Below, piece by piece: positions 7,900 to 15,847 of a DNA stretch of 45,554 bases (position 1 is its first letter; every line of letters starts with the position of its first letter). This stretch comes from an uncultured Treponema sp. (GTDB lineage: Bacteria; Spirochaetota; Spirochaetia; Treponematales; Treponemataceae). A model generated the notes under the pieces. It was not told where the DNA came from. It did not search any database and worked only from the letters and a program-made list of their open reading frames with translations. A program made the translations under genes and the position numbers. The DNA is taken from assembly GCA_934718065.1 (NCBI GenBank), contig CAKUZR010000016.1, positions 1 through 45,554 on the forward strand, read 5' to 3'.

Positions 7900-9972
7900 A
7901 TGAAATTTAACGAAATTAGAAAATTAATTGAAAACAAAAAATTGGTTCTGCCAGATTTTCAGCGCAATTTTGTTTGGGACTCTGAAAAAATGAAAAGTCT
8001 TTATGCAAGTGTTCTATGCAGAATGCCGATTGGAAGCATTCTTACATTGAAATCTTGTGATAAAGCTTTTGCTTGTAAGAAAATAGGCGCTCAAACAAGA
8101 AAAGGACAGATAAAGATTGATTCTGATGATGAAATTGACTATTTAATAGATGGTCAGCAAAGATTAACTTCATTGTTTGCTGGAGTAACTACTTATTATT
8201 TTAGTGAATTTAAAAATTGTCAAAATGATTTGGCTAGCGATGATTTAAAATTGCTATGGTTTCTGAAAATTCCTGCTCTTGAAAATAATGATAACACTAT
8301 AAAGGATTTTTTTCACACAAAACAATTAAACTTTGAAAATAAGTTAGATGAATCACTTTCAAGTTCAGACGTGAAGGAAATGATAGAAAGCAAGAAAATT
8401 TCCGAAATTGAACCAGCCAGAAAAAAATTATTTGATTTTCAAAACACAGAAGACAGGCAGAGAATTGTTGATTTCTGCACAACTAATCATGAAGGGTTTT
8501 ACAGGATTCCTTTTCAGTTTGTAATGGATGAAAATGAATCTGTGGAAATTAAAAATTCTTTTAGAAAAATCCTTGCAATAATTGCTGAACAATTTTATTC
8601 AGAAGCAACTAGCAGCAAAAAATTAACAGATGAAGAAAAAGACAATTTAAAACAAAACTGGATAGATTCTGTAAAATCTTATTTCAAGGACAGCTTGAAT
8701 GAATTGTCTTTAAATAAAATCGAAGTAAAGAACTCCAATAAAGCCCGTGCAATTGATATTTATAGCAATCTGAATATGCAAGGGGTCGCTCTTGATGTAT
8801 TTGATTTGATAATGGCTAAAGTTGGAAAACTTACTGACAAGAATTTTTATGAGATGATGATAGATTACATTGGAAAGCCAATGACTTATAATACAGAATT
8901 ATTATCATCAAATGTGCAAAACTGGATAAAGTTTTCAAAAAAAGAATATAATAATCCTTCGGATATTGCAAAGGTCATTTCGGATAAAGATATTATCGAA
9001 CAAACCTACATAAATGTATTTCTAAATGTTCTTGCTCTAGTTATAGCGAAGAAAAATAGAAAGGCTGGAGATGTTTTTAATCCAGATGTAATTAAGAAAG
9101 AGAAAATTCTTAATCTTAAAGAACAAGATATTTTTGATAATGCTGAAAAATGCTGTTTGGGAATGAACAGGGCTTTGTTCTTTTTTCAAACTCGTTGCGG
9201 AATCAGAAAACTCGGAGATATAAATTACAAGGCGCAAGTTGCAGTCGTTGCGTATTTCTTTTCAGAAGATAAATATTTCAGTGACAAAAAAATTCATGAT
9301 TTTTTTGAATACTGGTATTGGATTTCAGTTTTTGCATGGATGTATCAGTCGAATCAAAATGTGAATATTTTGAACGAAATTCCAAGGTTTGAAGCTTTTT
9401 TTAATAAAACAGAGAACGGAAATCTTTCAGCCCTTGAATATTTACAGCAACATCAAGAAGATGTTTTGAATAAAGATTTTTATTCTGATGAAAAGACTCT
9501 TACAATGTGCAAAATAAATGAAACTGATAAACTTCCTCCTGCTGTTATGACAAATTATATCTGTCAATTTTATTTGTCACAGGGATATAAAGATTTTTTA
9601 ACTGATGAAAATTTAAATTTTCTTTATTCTGACGGATTTGAAATTCATCATTTATTGCCATTAGGTGAAAATAAAAAAATAGGAGAAACAACAAAGGCTA
9701 TAAGAAAAAATAAAAAATCTGTCTACAATTCTCCGCTCAATATGGTTTATATAACAAAAAAAACAAACGGACTTATTTCCGATATGGATTTCTCAAAATA
9801 TTCACAAAATGACCAAATTAAAAAAGTTTTACCAAATATTGGCTGCAATGTAACAGTTTCTGAAAGTCTTACGATAAATGACTTCTTAAAAAATAGATTT
9901 GATAATTTAAAATCAAAAGTTGACGAGCATATTTCAACCTTATATAAAATATTGAAAAGTGATTTCTCCTAG
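7900..9972 (+). CDS. sspE: SspE-like DUF262/DUF1524 effector
   Basis: A 690-residue protein with an N-terminal DUF262 domain (LPDFQRNFVW, then the nucleotide-binding motif DGQQR at residues 84-88) and a C-terminal DUF1524/HNH-type nuclease (FEIHHLLPLG with histidines at about 583-584, then NSPLNMVYITKKTN). This is the layout of GmrSD type IV restriction enzymes and of SspE, which senses phosphorothioated DNA, hydrolyses NTP and nicks invading DNA. Its place 33 bases after sspA, in the same direction, favours SspE. The gene is far more AT-rich than sspD, B, C and A, so it may have been acquired separately. A GGAG lies upstream of ATG 7900. Confidence 0.85.
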   Translation: MKFNEIRKLIENKKLVLPDFQRNFVWDSEKMKSLYASVLCRMPIGSILTLKSCDKAFACKKIGAQTRKGQIKIDSDDEIDYLIDGQQRLTSLFAGVTTYYFSEFKNCQNDLASDDLKLLWFLKIPALENNDNTIKDFFHTKQLNFENKLDESLSSSDVKEMIESKKISEIEPARKKLFDFQNTEDRQRIVDFCTTNHEGFYRIPFQFVMDENESVEIKNSFRKILAIIAEQFYSEATSSKKLTDEEKDNLKQNWIDSVKSYFKDSLNELSLNKIEVKNSNKARAIDIYSNLNMQGVALDVFDLIMAKVGKLTDKNFYEMMIDYIGKPMTYNTELLSSNVQNWIKFSKKEYNNPSDIAKVISDKDIIEQTYINVFLNVLALVIAKKNRKAGDVFNPDVIKKEKILNLKEQDIFDNAEKCCLGMNRALFFFQTRCGIRKLGDINYKAQVAVVAYFFSEDKYFSDKKIHDFFEYWYWISVFAWMYQSNQNVNILNEIPRFEAFFNKTENGNLSALEYLQQHQEDVLNKDFYSDEKTLTMCKINETDKLPPAVMTNYICQFYLSQGYKDFLTDENLNFLYSDGFEIHHLLPLGENKKIGETTKAIRKNKKSVYNSPLNMVYITKKTNGLISDMDFSKYSQNDQIKKVLPNIGCNVTVSESLTINDFLKNRFDNLKSKVDEHISTLYKILKSDFS

Positions 9973-10018
9973 AAATTTCATAGATGCATATTTTATATTT
10001 TTTAGTTCAATTAAAACA

Positions 10019-10062
10019 CTGCCGCGTCCATCTCCCGGAATCCCTCTGAAGATGTGCGGCAG
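10019..10062. terminator. Hairpin between converging genes
   Basis: ACTGCCGC and GCGGCAGT arms enclose about 28 bases. T-rich tracts follow on the minus side (TGTTTTAATT) and weakly on the plus side. It lies between sspE (+) and the XRE gene (-). Related hairpins occur at 14103-14151 and 15446-15490. Confidence 0.55.
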
Positions 10063-10070
10063 TTCATTTC

Positions 10071-10388
10071 TTAATTCTTATCACCTTGTTCTTCTTCTAT
10101 AATATCAGCAATGCTTTTTTGAAGCCGTTCAATCAGTTGTTTCCGAGACTTTAAGGGAATATGAATTTCTGCAATATCACTTTCTGTCATAAATAATTGG
10201 TAAGGGGCAACCTGTACCGCCGCTGCTATTTTTTGAATCATTTCTATCGAAGGAAATTTTTTGCCTATCTCAATTTCTCCAATGTAGCTTGTCGATGTTT
10301 CGCACAGTTCGGCAAGTTTCATTTGAGAAATTTTTAGCCTGTTTCTATATATTTTAAGATTTTGTATAAATGTTGCTCGTAACTCCAT
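10071..10388 (-). CDS. XRE-family HTH regulator
   Basis: A 105-residue Cro/CI-type repressor. The helix-turn-helix covers about residues 12-65 (KLAELCETSTSYIGEIEIGK is the recognition region), followed by an acidic, Gln-rich C-terminal tail. The start at 10388 abuts a perfect 13-bp inverted repeat (10387-10417), and a strong promoter points the other way at 10419-10447. The protein therefore probably represses itself and the rightward gene run 10525-13427. No dimerisation or peptidase domain is seen. Low GC, like the genes to its right. Confidence 0.85.
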   Translation of the reverse strand: MELRATFIQNLKIYRNRLKISQMKLAELCETSTSYIGEIEIGKKFPSIEMIQKIAAAVQVAPYQLFMTESDIAEIHIPLKSRKQLIERLQKSIADIIEEEQGDKN

Positions 10389-10417
10389 ATTTTATATGCT
10401 TATAGCATATAAAATAT
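10387..10417. promoter_or_regulatory. Perfect palindromic operator
   Basis: ATATTTTATATGC (10387-10399) and GCATATAAAATAT (10405-10417) are exact reverse complements around TTATA. It overlaps the start codon region of the XRE gene and touches the rightward -35 box at 10419. The likely ligand is the XRE protein; this is inferred from position. Confidence 0.7.
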
Positions 10418-10418
10418 A

Positions 10419-10447
10419 TTGACAATTTGCTTTTAGCGTATTATTAT
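10419..10447 (+). promoter_or_regulatory. Sigma70-type promoter for the 10525-13427 run
   Basis: TTGACA (10419-10424) and TATTAT (10442-10447) are 17 bases apart. The -35 box lies two bases from the palindromic operator, which suits repression by the XRE protein. Confidence 0.65.
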
Positions 10448-10524
10448 TAAAAATGGAATGTTAGAAAATGGGCTATAAGCATATTAGTTTTACAAAAATT
10501 TCACTAATTGCAGGGGAGCAACGT

Positions 10525-10716
10525 ATGGATTCAGAGAATTTGCCAGATTTAGATAATGCAATATCGCCAAAAGAGCAATTTAAAATAATAAAACAGACTG
10601 CAGAATATGGAAATGTCCAGGCGATGTTAAAACTTTCTGAATTTTACAAAACTGGCTATGGAACTGCTATAGATCAAGAAAAATCAGAATATTGGTATAA
10701 GAGAGCAATTAATTAA
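10525..10716 (+). CDS. Small Sel1-repeat-like protein
   Basis: A 63-residue protein with one Sel1/TPR-like repeat (GNVQAMLKLSEFYKTGYG ... EYWYKRA). I start it at ATG 10525 because GGGGAG lies just ahead; an in-frame ATG at 10468 would add an unsupported leader very close to the promoter. Single Sel1 units normally mediate protein contacts, so this may be an adaptor for the proteins encoded downstream. It could also be the truncated start of a longer Sel1 protein. Confidence 0.6.
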   Translation: MDSENLPDLDNAISPKEQFKIIKQTAEYGNVQAMLKLSEFYKTGYGTAIDQEKSEYWYKRAIN

Positions 10717-10779
10717 CTTAGCTAAGAATTTTTTTTATAAATGAAAAATTTTCTTTTATTTGTATTGAGGTAAATAAAA

Positions 10780-11886
10780 ATGGGAATTGGTTTTGATATA
10801 TTCAAAGCAAATATAGGCTGGAATTTAGCAGATAGTGTAATGGGGTCAATCTCTAATGCTATTGAAAAAAATGCACAGGAAAACGCAGAACGGGAGAAAA
10901 TTGAAAAAGAAGCTCTAAACAAAAGCGATATGCTCAAAACTCTTGTATTTATGATTGGAAATAATGTTGCTCTTGATCGAAGTGGAAAAAAAGAAATTGC
11001 ATCTATTCTTTCTAAAATTTATGAAACAAATATTTCTTTATTTTCAATAGAAGAAGAAATAGATTCTGCATATTCAGAATTAAAGTCAGAAAATATAAAA
11101 GTTTTTTTTTCAAGTATTGCAGCAATAAATACTGACAGAGAACAGACTTGCTTAATATATGTTGTCATGCTTCTTCTTTACATGCAGTTAAGTGACGACA
11201 ATATGGTACTTCCTGTTCATACTTATAACCTTGCATTAATAAAACAATACTTTGCTATAAATCGTAAGGAACTTGCAGAATGTTATACGGCTTTATCTAA
11301 TAAACTTGAACAAGATACTGATGATATCGCTGATTTTTTTGAAAATCTTACTTCAGAAGAATTTATAAACAAAATTAAATCAGAAAATCCAACTCTTGAA
11401 TGTAATGAGATTGAAGAAAAAAAATCTATTCCAATTATTTGTGAAAATCCAAAAGAAGCAATTGAAAAAGAGTATTATGCCTCAATTCAAAATATAGATT
11501 GCGACGAAGAATTCAGGAAGCGATTCTTTTTAGCAGATAGCAATCCAAAAAAAGCTATCGCCGCTGTAAATGCATATGCAAAAAATTGTAGAGATGAAGA
11601 AATCGTTGTAGTTTATGATGAATCAGCTTTTTGTAATGGAAAAGTTGGTTTTCTTCTTACAAATAAAAAATTATATATTTGTAATAGTTATGAAAAACCG
11701 CAAGAAATAGAATTAGATATAATTCAGTCTGTAGTTCCTTCGCCAAAATTATTTAATTCATTTATAACGGTTAACAATATAAAAATCGAAACAGCAATGT
11801 TGAACGGAACTGGCACAGAATTAGTCGCATCTTTTTTACAAAAGGTAATTCCAATTGCCATTCAAATAAAAATTAAGTGTGAATAA
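10780..11886 (+). CDS. Unknown protein with possible TerB-like and PH-like parts
   Basis: A 368-residue protein I do not recognise as a family. The N-terminus (MGIGFDIFKANIGWNLADS) is followed by a charged helix. A helical region at about 50-190 (KKEIASILSKIYETN, LIYVVMLLLYMQLSDD) is loosely TerB-like. The C-terminal part (about 270-360) reads like a bacterial PH/YokE-type beta domain: VVVYDESAFCNGKVGFLLTN, then KKLYICN. Such domains often sit at membranes or bind peptides. The gene precedes a TM2-domain gene by 12 bases and probably shares its transcript. The domain suggestions are inference. Confidence 0.6.
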   Translation: MGIGFDIFKANIGWNLADSVMGSISNAIEKNAQENAEREKIEKEALNKSDMLKTLVFMIGNNVALDRSGKKEIASILSKIYETNISLFSIEEEIDSAYSELKSENIKVFFSSIAAINTDREQTCLIYVVMLLLYMQLSDDNMVLPVHTYNLALIKQYFAINRKELAECYTALSNKLEQDTDDIADFFENLTSEEFINKIKSENPTLECNEIEEKKSIPIICENPKEAIEKEYYASIQNIDCDEEFRKRFFLADSNPKKAIAAVNAYAKNCRDEEIVVVYDESAFCNGKVGFLLTNKKLYICNSYEKPQEIELDIIQSVVPSPKLFNSFITVNNIKIETAMLNGTGTELVASFLQKVIPIAIQIKIKCE

Positions 11887-11898
11887 TGGAGGAATATT

Positions 11899-12150
11899 AT
11901 GATTATTACAAATGACGACAATGTTACAAAATCTACAAAGAAGAAGTCCACAGCAATTCTACTGTGCATATTTTTTGGAACTCTTGGTATGCATCGTTTT
12001 TATGTAGGAAAAACAAAATCTGGTGGATTACTCCTTTTATTAAGTGTACTTTCAGCTGGAATGGCTGGAATGATATGGAGTTTATATGATTTATTTACTC
12101 TTATTTTTACAACTAAATTTACAGATGCAGACGGACTGTTATTAAGCTAA
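11899..12150 (+). CDS. TM2-domain membrane protein
   Basis: An 83-residue TM2 protein. The hallmark is two hydrophobic helices joined by the G-x-H-RFYVG turn: ILLCIFFGTLGMHRFYVG, then GLLLLLSVLSAGMAGMIWSL with a conserved aspartate in YDLF. TM2 proteins are small inner-membrane proteins of unclear role that often accompany secreted or signalling proteins. GGAGG lies before ATG 11899. Spacing of 12 bases from the gene upstream indicates one operon. Confidence 0.85.
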   Translation: MIITNDDNVTKSTKKKSTAILLCIFFGTLGMHRFYVGKTKSGGLLLLLSVLSAGMAGMIWSLYDLFTLIFTTKFTDADGLLLS

Positions 12151-12197
12151 TTTTTCTACTGAAGTTACAAAAAAATTATTTAATGGAGAAGGAAGAA

Positions 12198-13427
12198 ATG
12201 AAAAATAAATTTATGCAATTAATAAAATACGGTCAGGTTGTTATATTGTTCACAATTTTATTTTCTGGATGTGGTGCTCAATCAAAACTTACAAAATATT
12301 TAAGAAATGATATAAATGATTCTGCCGCTCGTTATTGGGCTGATTTTATTGAGAAGAACGGAATAAATGCAATTGATGATGATGGTGATACTCTTTTGTA
12401 TTATGCTATTGAAAAATATAGAGATCCTGTTCTTGTTGATTTGTGTCTAAAAGCAAAAGCTGACTTCCGTTTAGTTCCAAGAGGAAAACAAGATTTGGTT
12501 ATTGTTGCTTTTAGATTGAGAAACGAAGCTATTTGGGATGTATTATTTAAAAATGGCTTTCCAGTGAGAAATAAAGGTGAAGGCGTAAAATATGATTTGT
12601 TGTATAGTTGTTTTGATTACAATAAAATTTATGGGGATACAAAATGGTATACAGAATATGCGAAATTCTTCCTTAACTACTACAAAGAGAATGAACTTGA
12701 TTATAGAGGATATACCCCATTAAATAATTTGAGTTGGGGAAGTCCTGAAATAAATGAAATTTTTTTTGAAATGGATAGAAAAGGGTATAAACCACATATA
12801 CAGAATGTACGTAATTTTATTTATGATTATGTAGTTCAAGAAGATGAGCCAAGTCTAAAAGCAGATCAATTTGAATGTCTGAAAAAATACATATCCGATG
12901 AATGGTATAAAAAAGAAAAGTCATTTATAGATTTGAATCGACTTTCGATGGCGAAGGAAAAGAATCAGCAGGAAAGGCTTTTTAAAGTTTTGGATTTTAT
13001 ATTTGAGCGTGGATATAAATTTGAAGATGCTTATTTGGCAGATTGGGTAAAAGAATGTTTTGAATATGCAGATCTAGATGAAAATACCGAACTTAATTAT
13101 GCTTTGAGAACTCTTGATTATTGTAAAAACCACAATGTAGAACTTAATGTTGCGATAGAGAAAAAAAATAACAAAACAGAATATATTCTTGATCATAGCA
13201 TAGATGAAATGTATTACTATTGGCAGAAGATTGAAACTTCCAAAAAAAGAGATGAAACTCCATGGGAATTCGATACACGGAGATTTGGCTGGTATACAGG
13301 AATTGTAAATTCTCTTCTAGAAAAGGGAATAAATTCTGTTTCAAAAACAAATTCTAACGGTCAAGAATATAGTGTAATTTTACAAGAACTTGGACTTTCT
13401 GATAAAATAAATATTGCAGATGACTGA
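12198..13427 (+). CDS. Lipoprotein with ankyrin-like repeats
   Basis: A 409-residue predicted lipoprotein. A hydrophobic leader ends in the lipobox LFSGC, so the mature protein would start at that cysteine. The body has ankyrin-like units (NAIDDDGDTLLYYAIEKYRD, AIWDVLFKNGFPV, GYTPLNNLSWGSPEIN), which act in protein binding. I prefer ATG 12198 over 12183 because GGAGAAGGAAG then serves as the ribosome site and the signal peptide is of normal length. It closes the XRE-controlled gene run. Function unknown; a surface or periplasmic binding partner is plausible. Confidence 0.75.
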   Translation: MKNKFMQLIKYGQVVILFTILFSGCGAQSKLTKYLRNDINDSAARYWADFIEKNGINAIDDDGDTLLYYAIEKYRDPVLVDLCLKAKADFRLVPRGKQDLVIVAFRLRNEAIWDVLFKNGFPVRNKGEGVKYDLLYSCFDYNKIYGDTKWYTEYAKFFLNYYKENELDYRGYTPLNNLSWGSPEINEIFFEMDRKGYKPHIQNVRNFIYDYVVQEDEPSLKADQFECLKKYISDEWYKKEKSFIDLNRLSMAKEKNQQERLFKVLDFIFERGYKFEDAYLADWVKECFEYADLDENTELNYALRTLDYCKNHNVELNVAIEKKNNKTEYILDHSIDEMYYYWQKIETSKKRDETPWEFDTRRFGWYTGIVNSLLEKGINSVSKTNSNGQEYSVILQELGLSDKINIADD

Positions 13428-13449
13428 TAAAATATAAAATAATTAAATT

Positions 13450-13490
13450 CTGAGTAATGTATTGAAAGTTTTGTAATCAGTATTACTCAG
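13450..13490. terminator. Stem-loop after the XRE-controlled run
   Basis: CTGAGTAAT (13450-13458) and ATTACTCAG (13482-13490) form a perfect 9-bp stem around 23 bases. No strong T-run follows, so termination is only a suggestion. Confidence 0.4.
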
Positions 13491-13553
13491 ATTATATGTT
13501 GCTATCTAAAGAATTCTGTAAGGTCATTCCAGTTGCGTTCCCAGTAGACCTGA

Positions 13554-14084
13554 ATCATCGGGTCTATTTGTCATTCCATTTTTTACCAATTCTTTTTTTT
13601 ACCAACATCGTACTTCTTCTTTAGAGTATCATTTTTTGTCAGCTATTTACACAGAAAATTTTACAGGGTCGAAGGAACAGATGCTCGTTCGCAACGTACT
13701 GTTTTTAAAACCGACTGGCAGCGTTTTTTATGGGCGTTTATTTTAGGAATTTCTGTTGAAAAACGCACAAAGCTTACAGATAAAACAAAAAATCCTCCGT
13801 TAGGAAAAGAAGTTTTTAATGGAAGAGGAAAAATCCTAAAAACAATGATTGCCTTGACTTTGCAAGAACTTTACAAAGGCAATCCAGATGAGCTTAAAAA
13901 AGATTTTGAGGTTGCCGCAGAAACTGGAGAAAATTTAGGACGCAAAATAAAGACCGCAATCGAAGAATACGCAAATACAGGCTTTTCAATTATTGACCGA
14001 CGAGGAAAAGAAAAGCCTGGCTACATTGAAAATATCGAGTATGTTGTGGAAGATATTCTTTCAGACAAAACGTGGAGCTGGTAA
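13554..14084 (+). pseudogene. Unidentified gene remnant lacking its 5' end
   Basis: The frame is open from 13554 to the stop at 14082-14084 but has no good start; the first ATG is at 13845, mid-sequence. From about 13650 it reads as real protein: RVEGTDARSQRTVFKTDW, FLWAFILGISVEKRTKL, ELYKGNPDELKKDFEV, IEYVVEDILSDKTWSW. Stop codons lie in frame just upstream (13545, 13551). I do not recognise the family. The last 56 bases recur at 15370-15425, so the 3' end of this gene exists twice. If 13845 is used it would give a 79-residue protein with no visible ribosome site. Confidence 0.55.
14029..14084 (+). repeat. Direct repeat 1, left copy
   Basis: 56 bases matching 15370-15425 with two mismatches (14036, 14072). 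It is the 3' end of the 13554-14084 remnant including the stop codon. Weaker similarity continues into the hairpin that follows each copy. Confidence 0.9.
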
Positions 14085-14102
14085 TCTTTTGGCATAAACA
14101 TC

Positions 14103-14160
14103 ACCGTGCCTCTCTCGCAAAATCATCTTTTCCCAAGAGATGCGAGGCGGTTCATTTTTT
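14103..14160 (+). terminator. Hairpin with T-run
   Basis: An imperfect stem (ACCGTGCCTC with GAGGCGGT) followed by TTCATTTTTT. It belongs to the same family as the hairpins at 10019 and 15446. It should end transcription from the remnant before the nuclease-like gene. Confidence 0.6.
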
Positions 14161-14224
14161 AATGATTACTGCTGAAAGTTGGAAAATTGATTTTTGGCTA
14201 ATATATGATATAATTATTAAGCAA

Positions 14225-14734
14225 ATGATGAATATTACGTATCAAAGAAAGAATGTAAGTTCTAATACTCAAGCAGGTAAAGATTTTGAAGAATTTGTTA
14301 ATAGTTTTTTTGTTTCAAATAATATTTTTTTAGAAAAACAAAAAAAAATTGAAATAGGTTTAAATTCAAAAAAAGAGCACGCATTTGATTTTGGAAATGA
14401 CAGGATTCTGATTGAATGTAAAACGCATACTTGGACAGAAACCGGCAATCCCCCTTCTGCAAAGCTTAAAAATTGGTCAGAGGCAATGTTTTTATTTTAT
14501 TTAACGCCTTCCAAATATAAAAAAATTTTTGCTGTTGACATGGATTACAATCAGAAAAAATGCAAAACGCTTCTGGAATATTTTATTGAACATTATTATT
14601 ATTTGATTCCCTCAGATGTTATTTTGATTGATTTATATACAAAATGTGAAAATTATGAAGTTTACAAATATGATGAAAAATCAAAGATGCATAAAAAAAC
14701 ACAAAAAGAAGAATTATGGAAATTTATAAAATAA
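14225..14734 (+). CDS. PD-(D/E)XK-like nuclease
   Basis: A 169-residue protein with a probable restriction-endonuclease-like core: an N-terminal helix (AGKDFEEFVNSFF), then HAFDFGNDRILIECKTHTW, where the aspartate and E-C-K fit the D...ExK active site, then a helix rich in aromatic residues (KLKNWSEAMFLFYLT). It probably cuts DNA; target unknown. No methylase is adjacent. The start is uncertain: ATG 14225 and 14228 are adjacent, with 14162 as an earlier option, and none has a strong ribosome site. It lies inside the segment bounded by direct repeat 1. Very AT-rich. Confidence 0.65.
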   Translation: MMNITYQRKNVSSNTQAGKDFEEFVNSFFVSNNIFLEKQKKIEIGLNSKKEHAFDFGNDRILIECKTHTWTETGNPPSAKLKNWSEAMFLFYLTPSKYKKIFAVDMDYNQKKCKTLLEYFIEHYYYLIPSDVILIDLYTKCENYEVYKYDEKSKMHKKTQKEELWKFIK

Positions 14735-14757
14735 TACACTAACGGAGGTCTTTCTAA

Positions 14758-15342
14758 ATGAAAAAGCTGTTTTTATTGTTGATTCTTTTGTCTGCTCCGA
14801 TTCTTTTATTTTCAGTTCCTTTCGGCTTTTCAATGGGTATGACTTTAGATGATTTGACAGAAGCCTGTGATGGAGCGGACCCAGAACACATCGAAGATGA
14901 TTGTTATTATGTTTTCCCTGTAAAAAAACATCCTCTTTTTAAGCATTATCTTGCCTTTGTTGATGACGATAAAGGTTTGTATTGTATAAAAGCAGTAAGC
15001 GATGAGATTTCTACAAATGATTATGGAACTGAAATTCAAAATGCATTTGCTGAAATAAAAGGACGAGTTTCAAAAACTTATGGACACCCACGAATGATTG
15101 ATGAAATTGCATCAGATACTTTATGGAAAGACGATAAATATTGGCTTAGAGCGCTTGCTGAAGGTGCAAGAGCGTATGCGGCAATCTGGGAATCATCAGC
15201 AAAAAATGAATTGAAAGATGATTTAAATAATGTTTCTATTTACGCATCCGCAAAAAATTATCCGCAGACTGGATGGATTATTCTTGAATATGAGTTTAAT
15301 AACATGCAGGCTGTGCAAGATGCCCAGGATGATGTATTTTAA
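14758..15342 (+). CDS. Small secreted protein, unknown function
   Basis: A 194-residue protein with a clear Sec signal peptide (MKKLFLLLILLSAPILLFSV) and an acidic, mostly alpha/beta mature part (GMTLDDLTEACDGADPEHI near the start). ACGGAGG lies before ATG 14758. The mature sequence resembles periplasmic proteins that compare a stored coefficient with a threshold, but I cannot name a family. It is the second gene of the insert bounded by direct repeat 1 and could be carried cargo. Confidence 0.6.
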   Translation: MKKLFLLLILLSAPILLFSVPFGFSMGMTLDDLTEACDGADPEHIEDDCYYVFPVKKHPLFKHYLAFVDDDKGLYCIKAVSDEISTNDYGTEIQNAFAEIKGRVSKTYGHPRMIDEIASDTLWKDDKYWLRALAEGARAYAAIWESSAKNELKDDLNNVSIYASAKNYPQTGWIILEYEFNNMQAVQDAQDDVF

Positions 15343-15369
15343 ACAGATTTTTTTATACGGAATTCAGAA

Positions 15370-15425
15370 AAAATATTGAGTATGTTGTGGAAGATATTCT
15401 TTCAGACAAAACATGGAGCTGGTAA
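15370..15425 (+). repeat. Direct repeat 1, right copy
   Basis: Second copy of 14029-14084 (54 of 56 identical). Here only the 3' tail of the gene is present, directly after the secreted-protein gene. The copies begin 1341 bases apart. Confidence 0.9.
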
Positions 15426-15445
15426 ACAGTCGTCCAGAAAACACC

Positions 15446-15490
15446 ACCGTGCATCCTCACGGAAATTCCCAGGAAGAAGCGCGGCAGTTC
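15446..15490. terminator. Degenerate hairpin of the 10019/14103 family
   Basis: ACCGTGCATCCTC on the left and a partly complementary GCGCGGCAGT on the right. It lies between the right copy of direct repeat 1 and the DUF4469 remnant, which ends on the minus strand at 15502. Confidence 0.4.
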
Positions 15491-15501
15491 CCTTATTCAG
15501 A

Positions 15502-15816
15502 TTAGTTTTCATACGCTACCGTGATTTCTGAGTCGATGTTCGCGGTGAAGTAGGTGAGTCCGGGCTTTGTCACTATGCTTATGCTGTAGCTTCCAGCGGC
15601 CAGGCTGGAAGGAACTACTGCGTCCACAATGTTCGAGCCGCGGCGGTTGTATGTGCCTATGCGGGTCAGGCCGGTCTCGTTTTCAAGGAACACTCCCTGC
15701 GCGCTGTCCGCAATGTCGAAGGAAAGGTTTCTTCCGTGCAGGCGTAGAGTTTTTCCGGCGGCTGCGTTTAGAAGAGGACTTTCGCTTGCGTCGTTCTGCA
15801 AAGCCGTCCTTTCTTG
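15502..15816 (-). pseudogene. DUF4469 C-terminal remnant
   Basis: Reads on the minus strand from about LQERTALQNDASESPLLN to the stop. It contains the Ig-like DUF4469 pattern: GKTLRLHGRNLSFD, GVFLENETGLTRIG, LAAGSYSISIVTKPGLTYF. DUF4469 is normally the C-terminal half of HU-like DNA-binding proteins of Bacteroidetes and spirochaetes. The HU half is missing: upstream the frame runs into the oppositely oriented radical SAM gene. I therefore call it a 5'-truncated remnant. A short expressed fragment is possible, but no start with a ribosome site was found. Confidence 0.6.
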
Positions 15817-15847
15817 CAATTCATGTTTTCTCGTTATATCATAAGCT

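Noticed and set aside
10019..15490. Integron cassette array with attC sites
   Set aside because: Three related hairpins follow genes, but none has the GTTRRRY / RYYYAAC core sites and no integrase is present; terminator-like repeats explain them.
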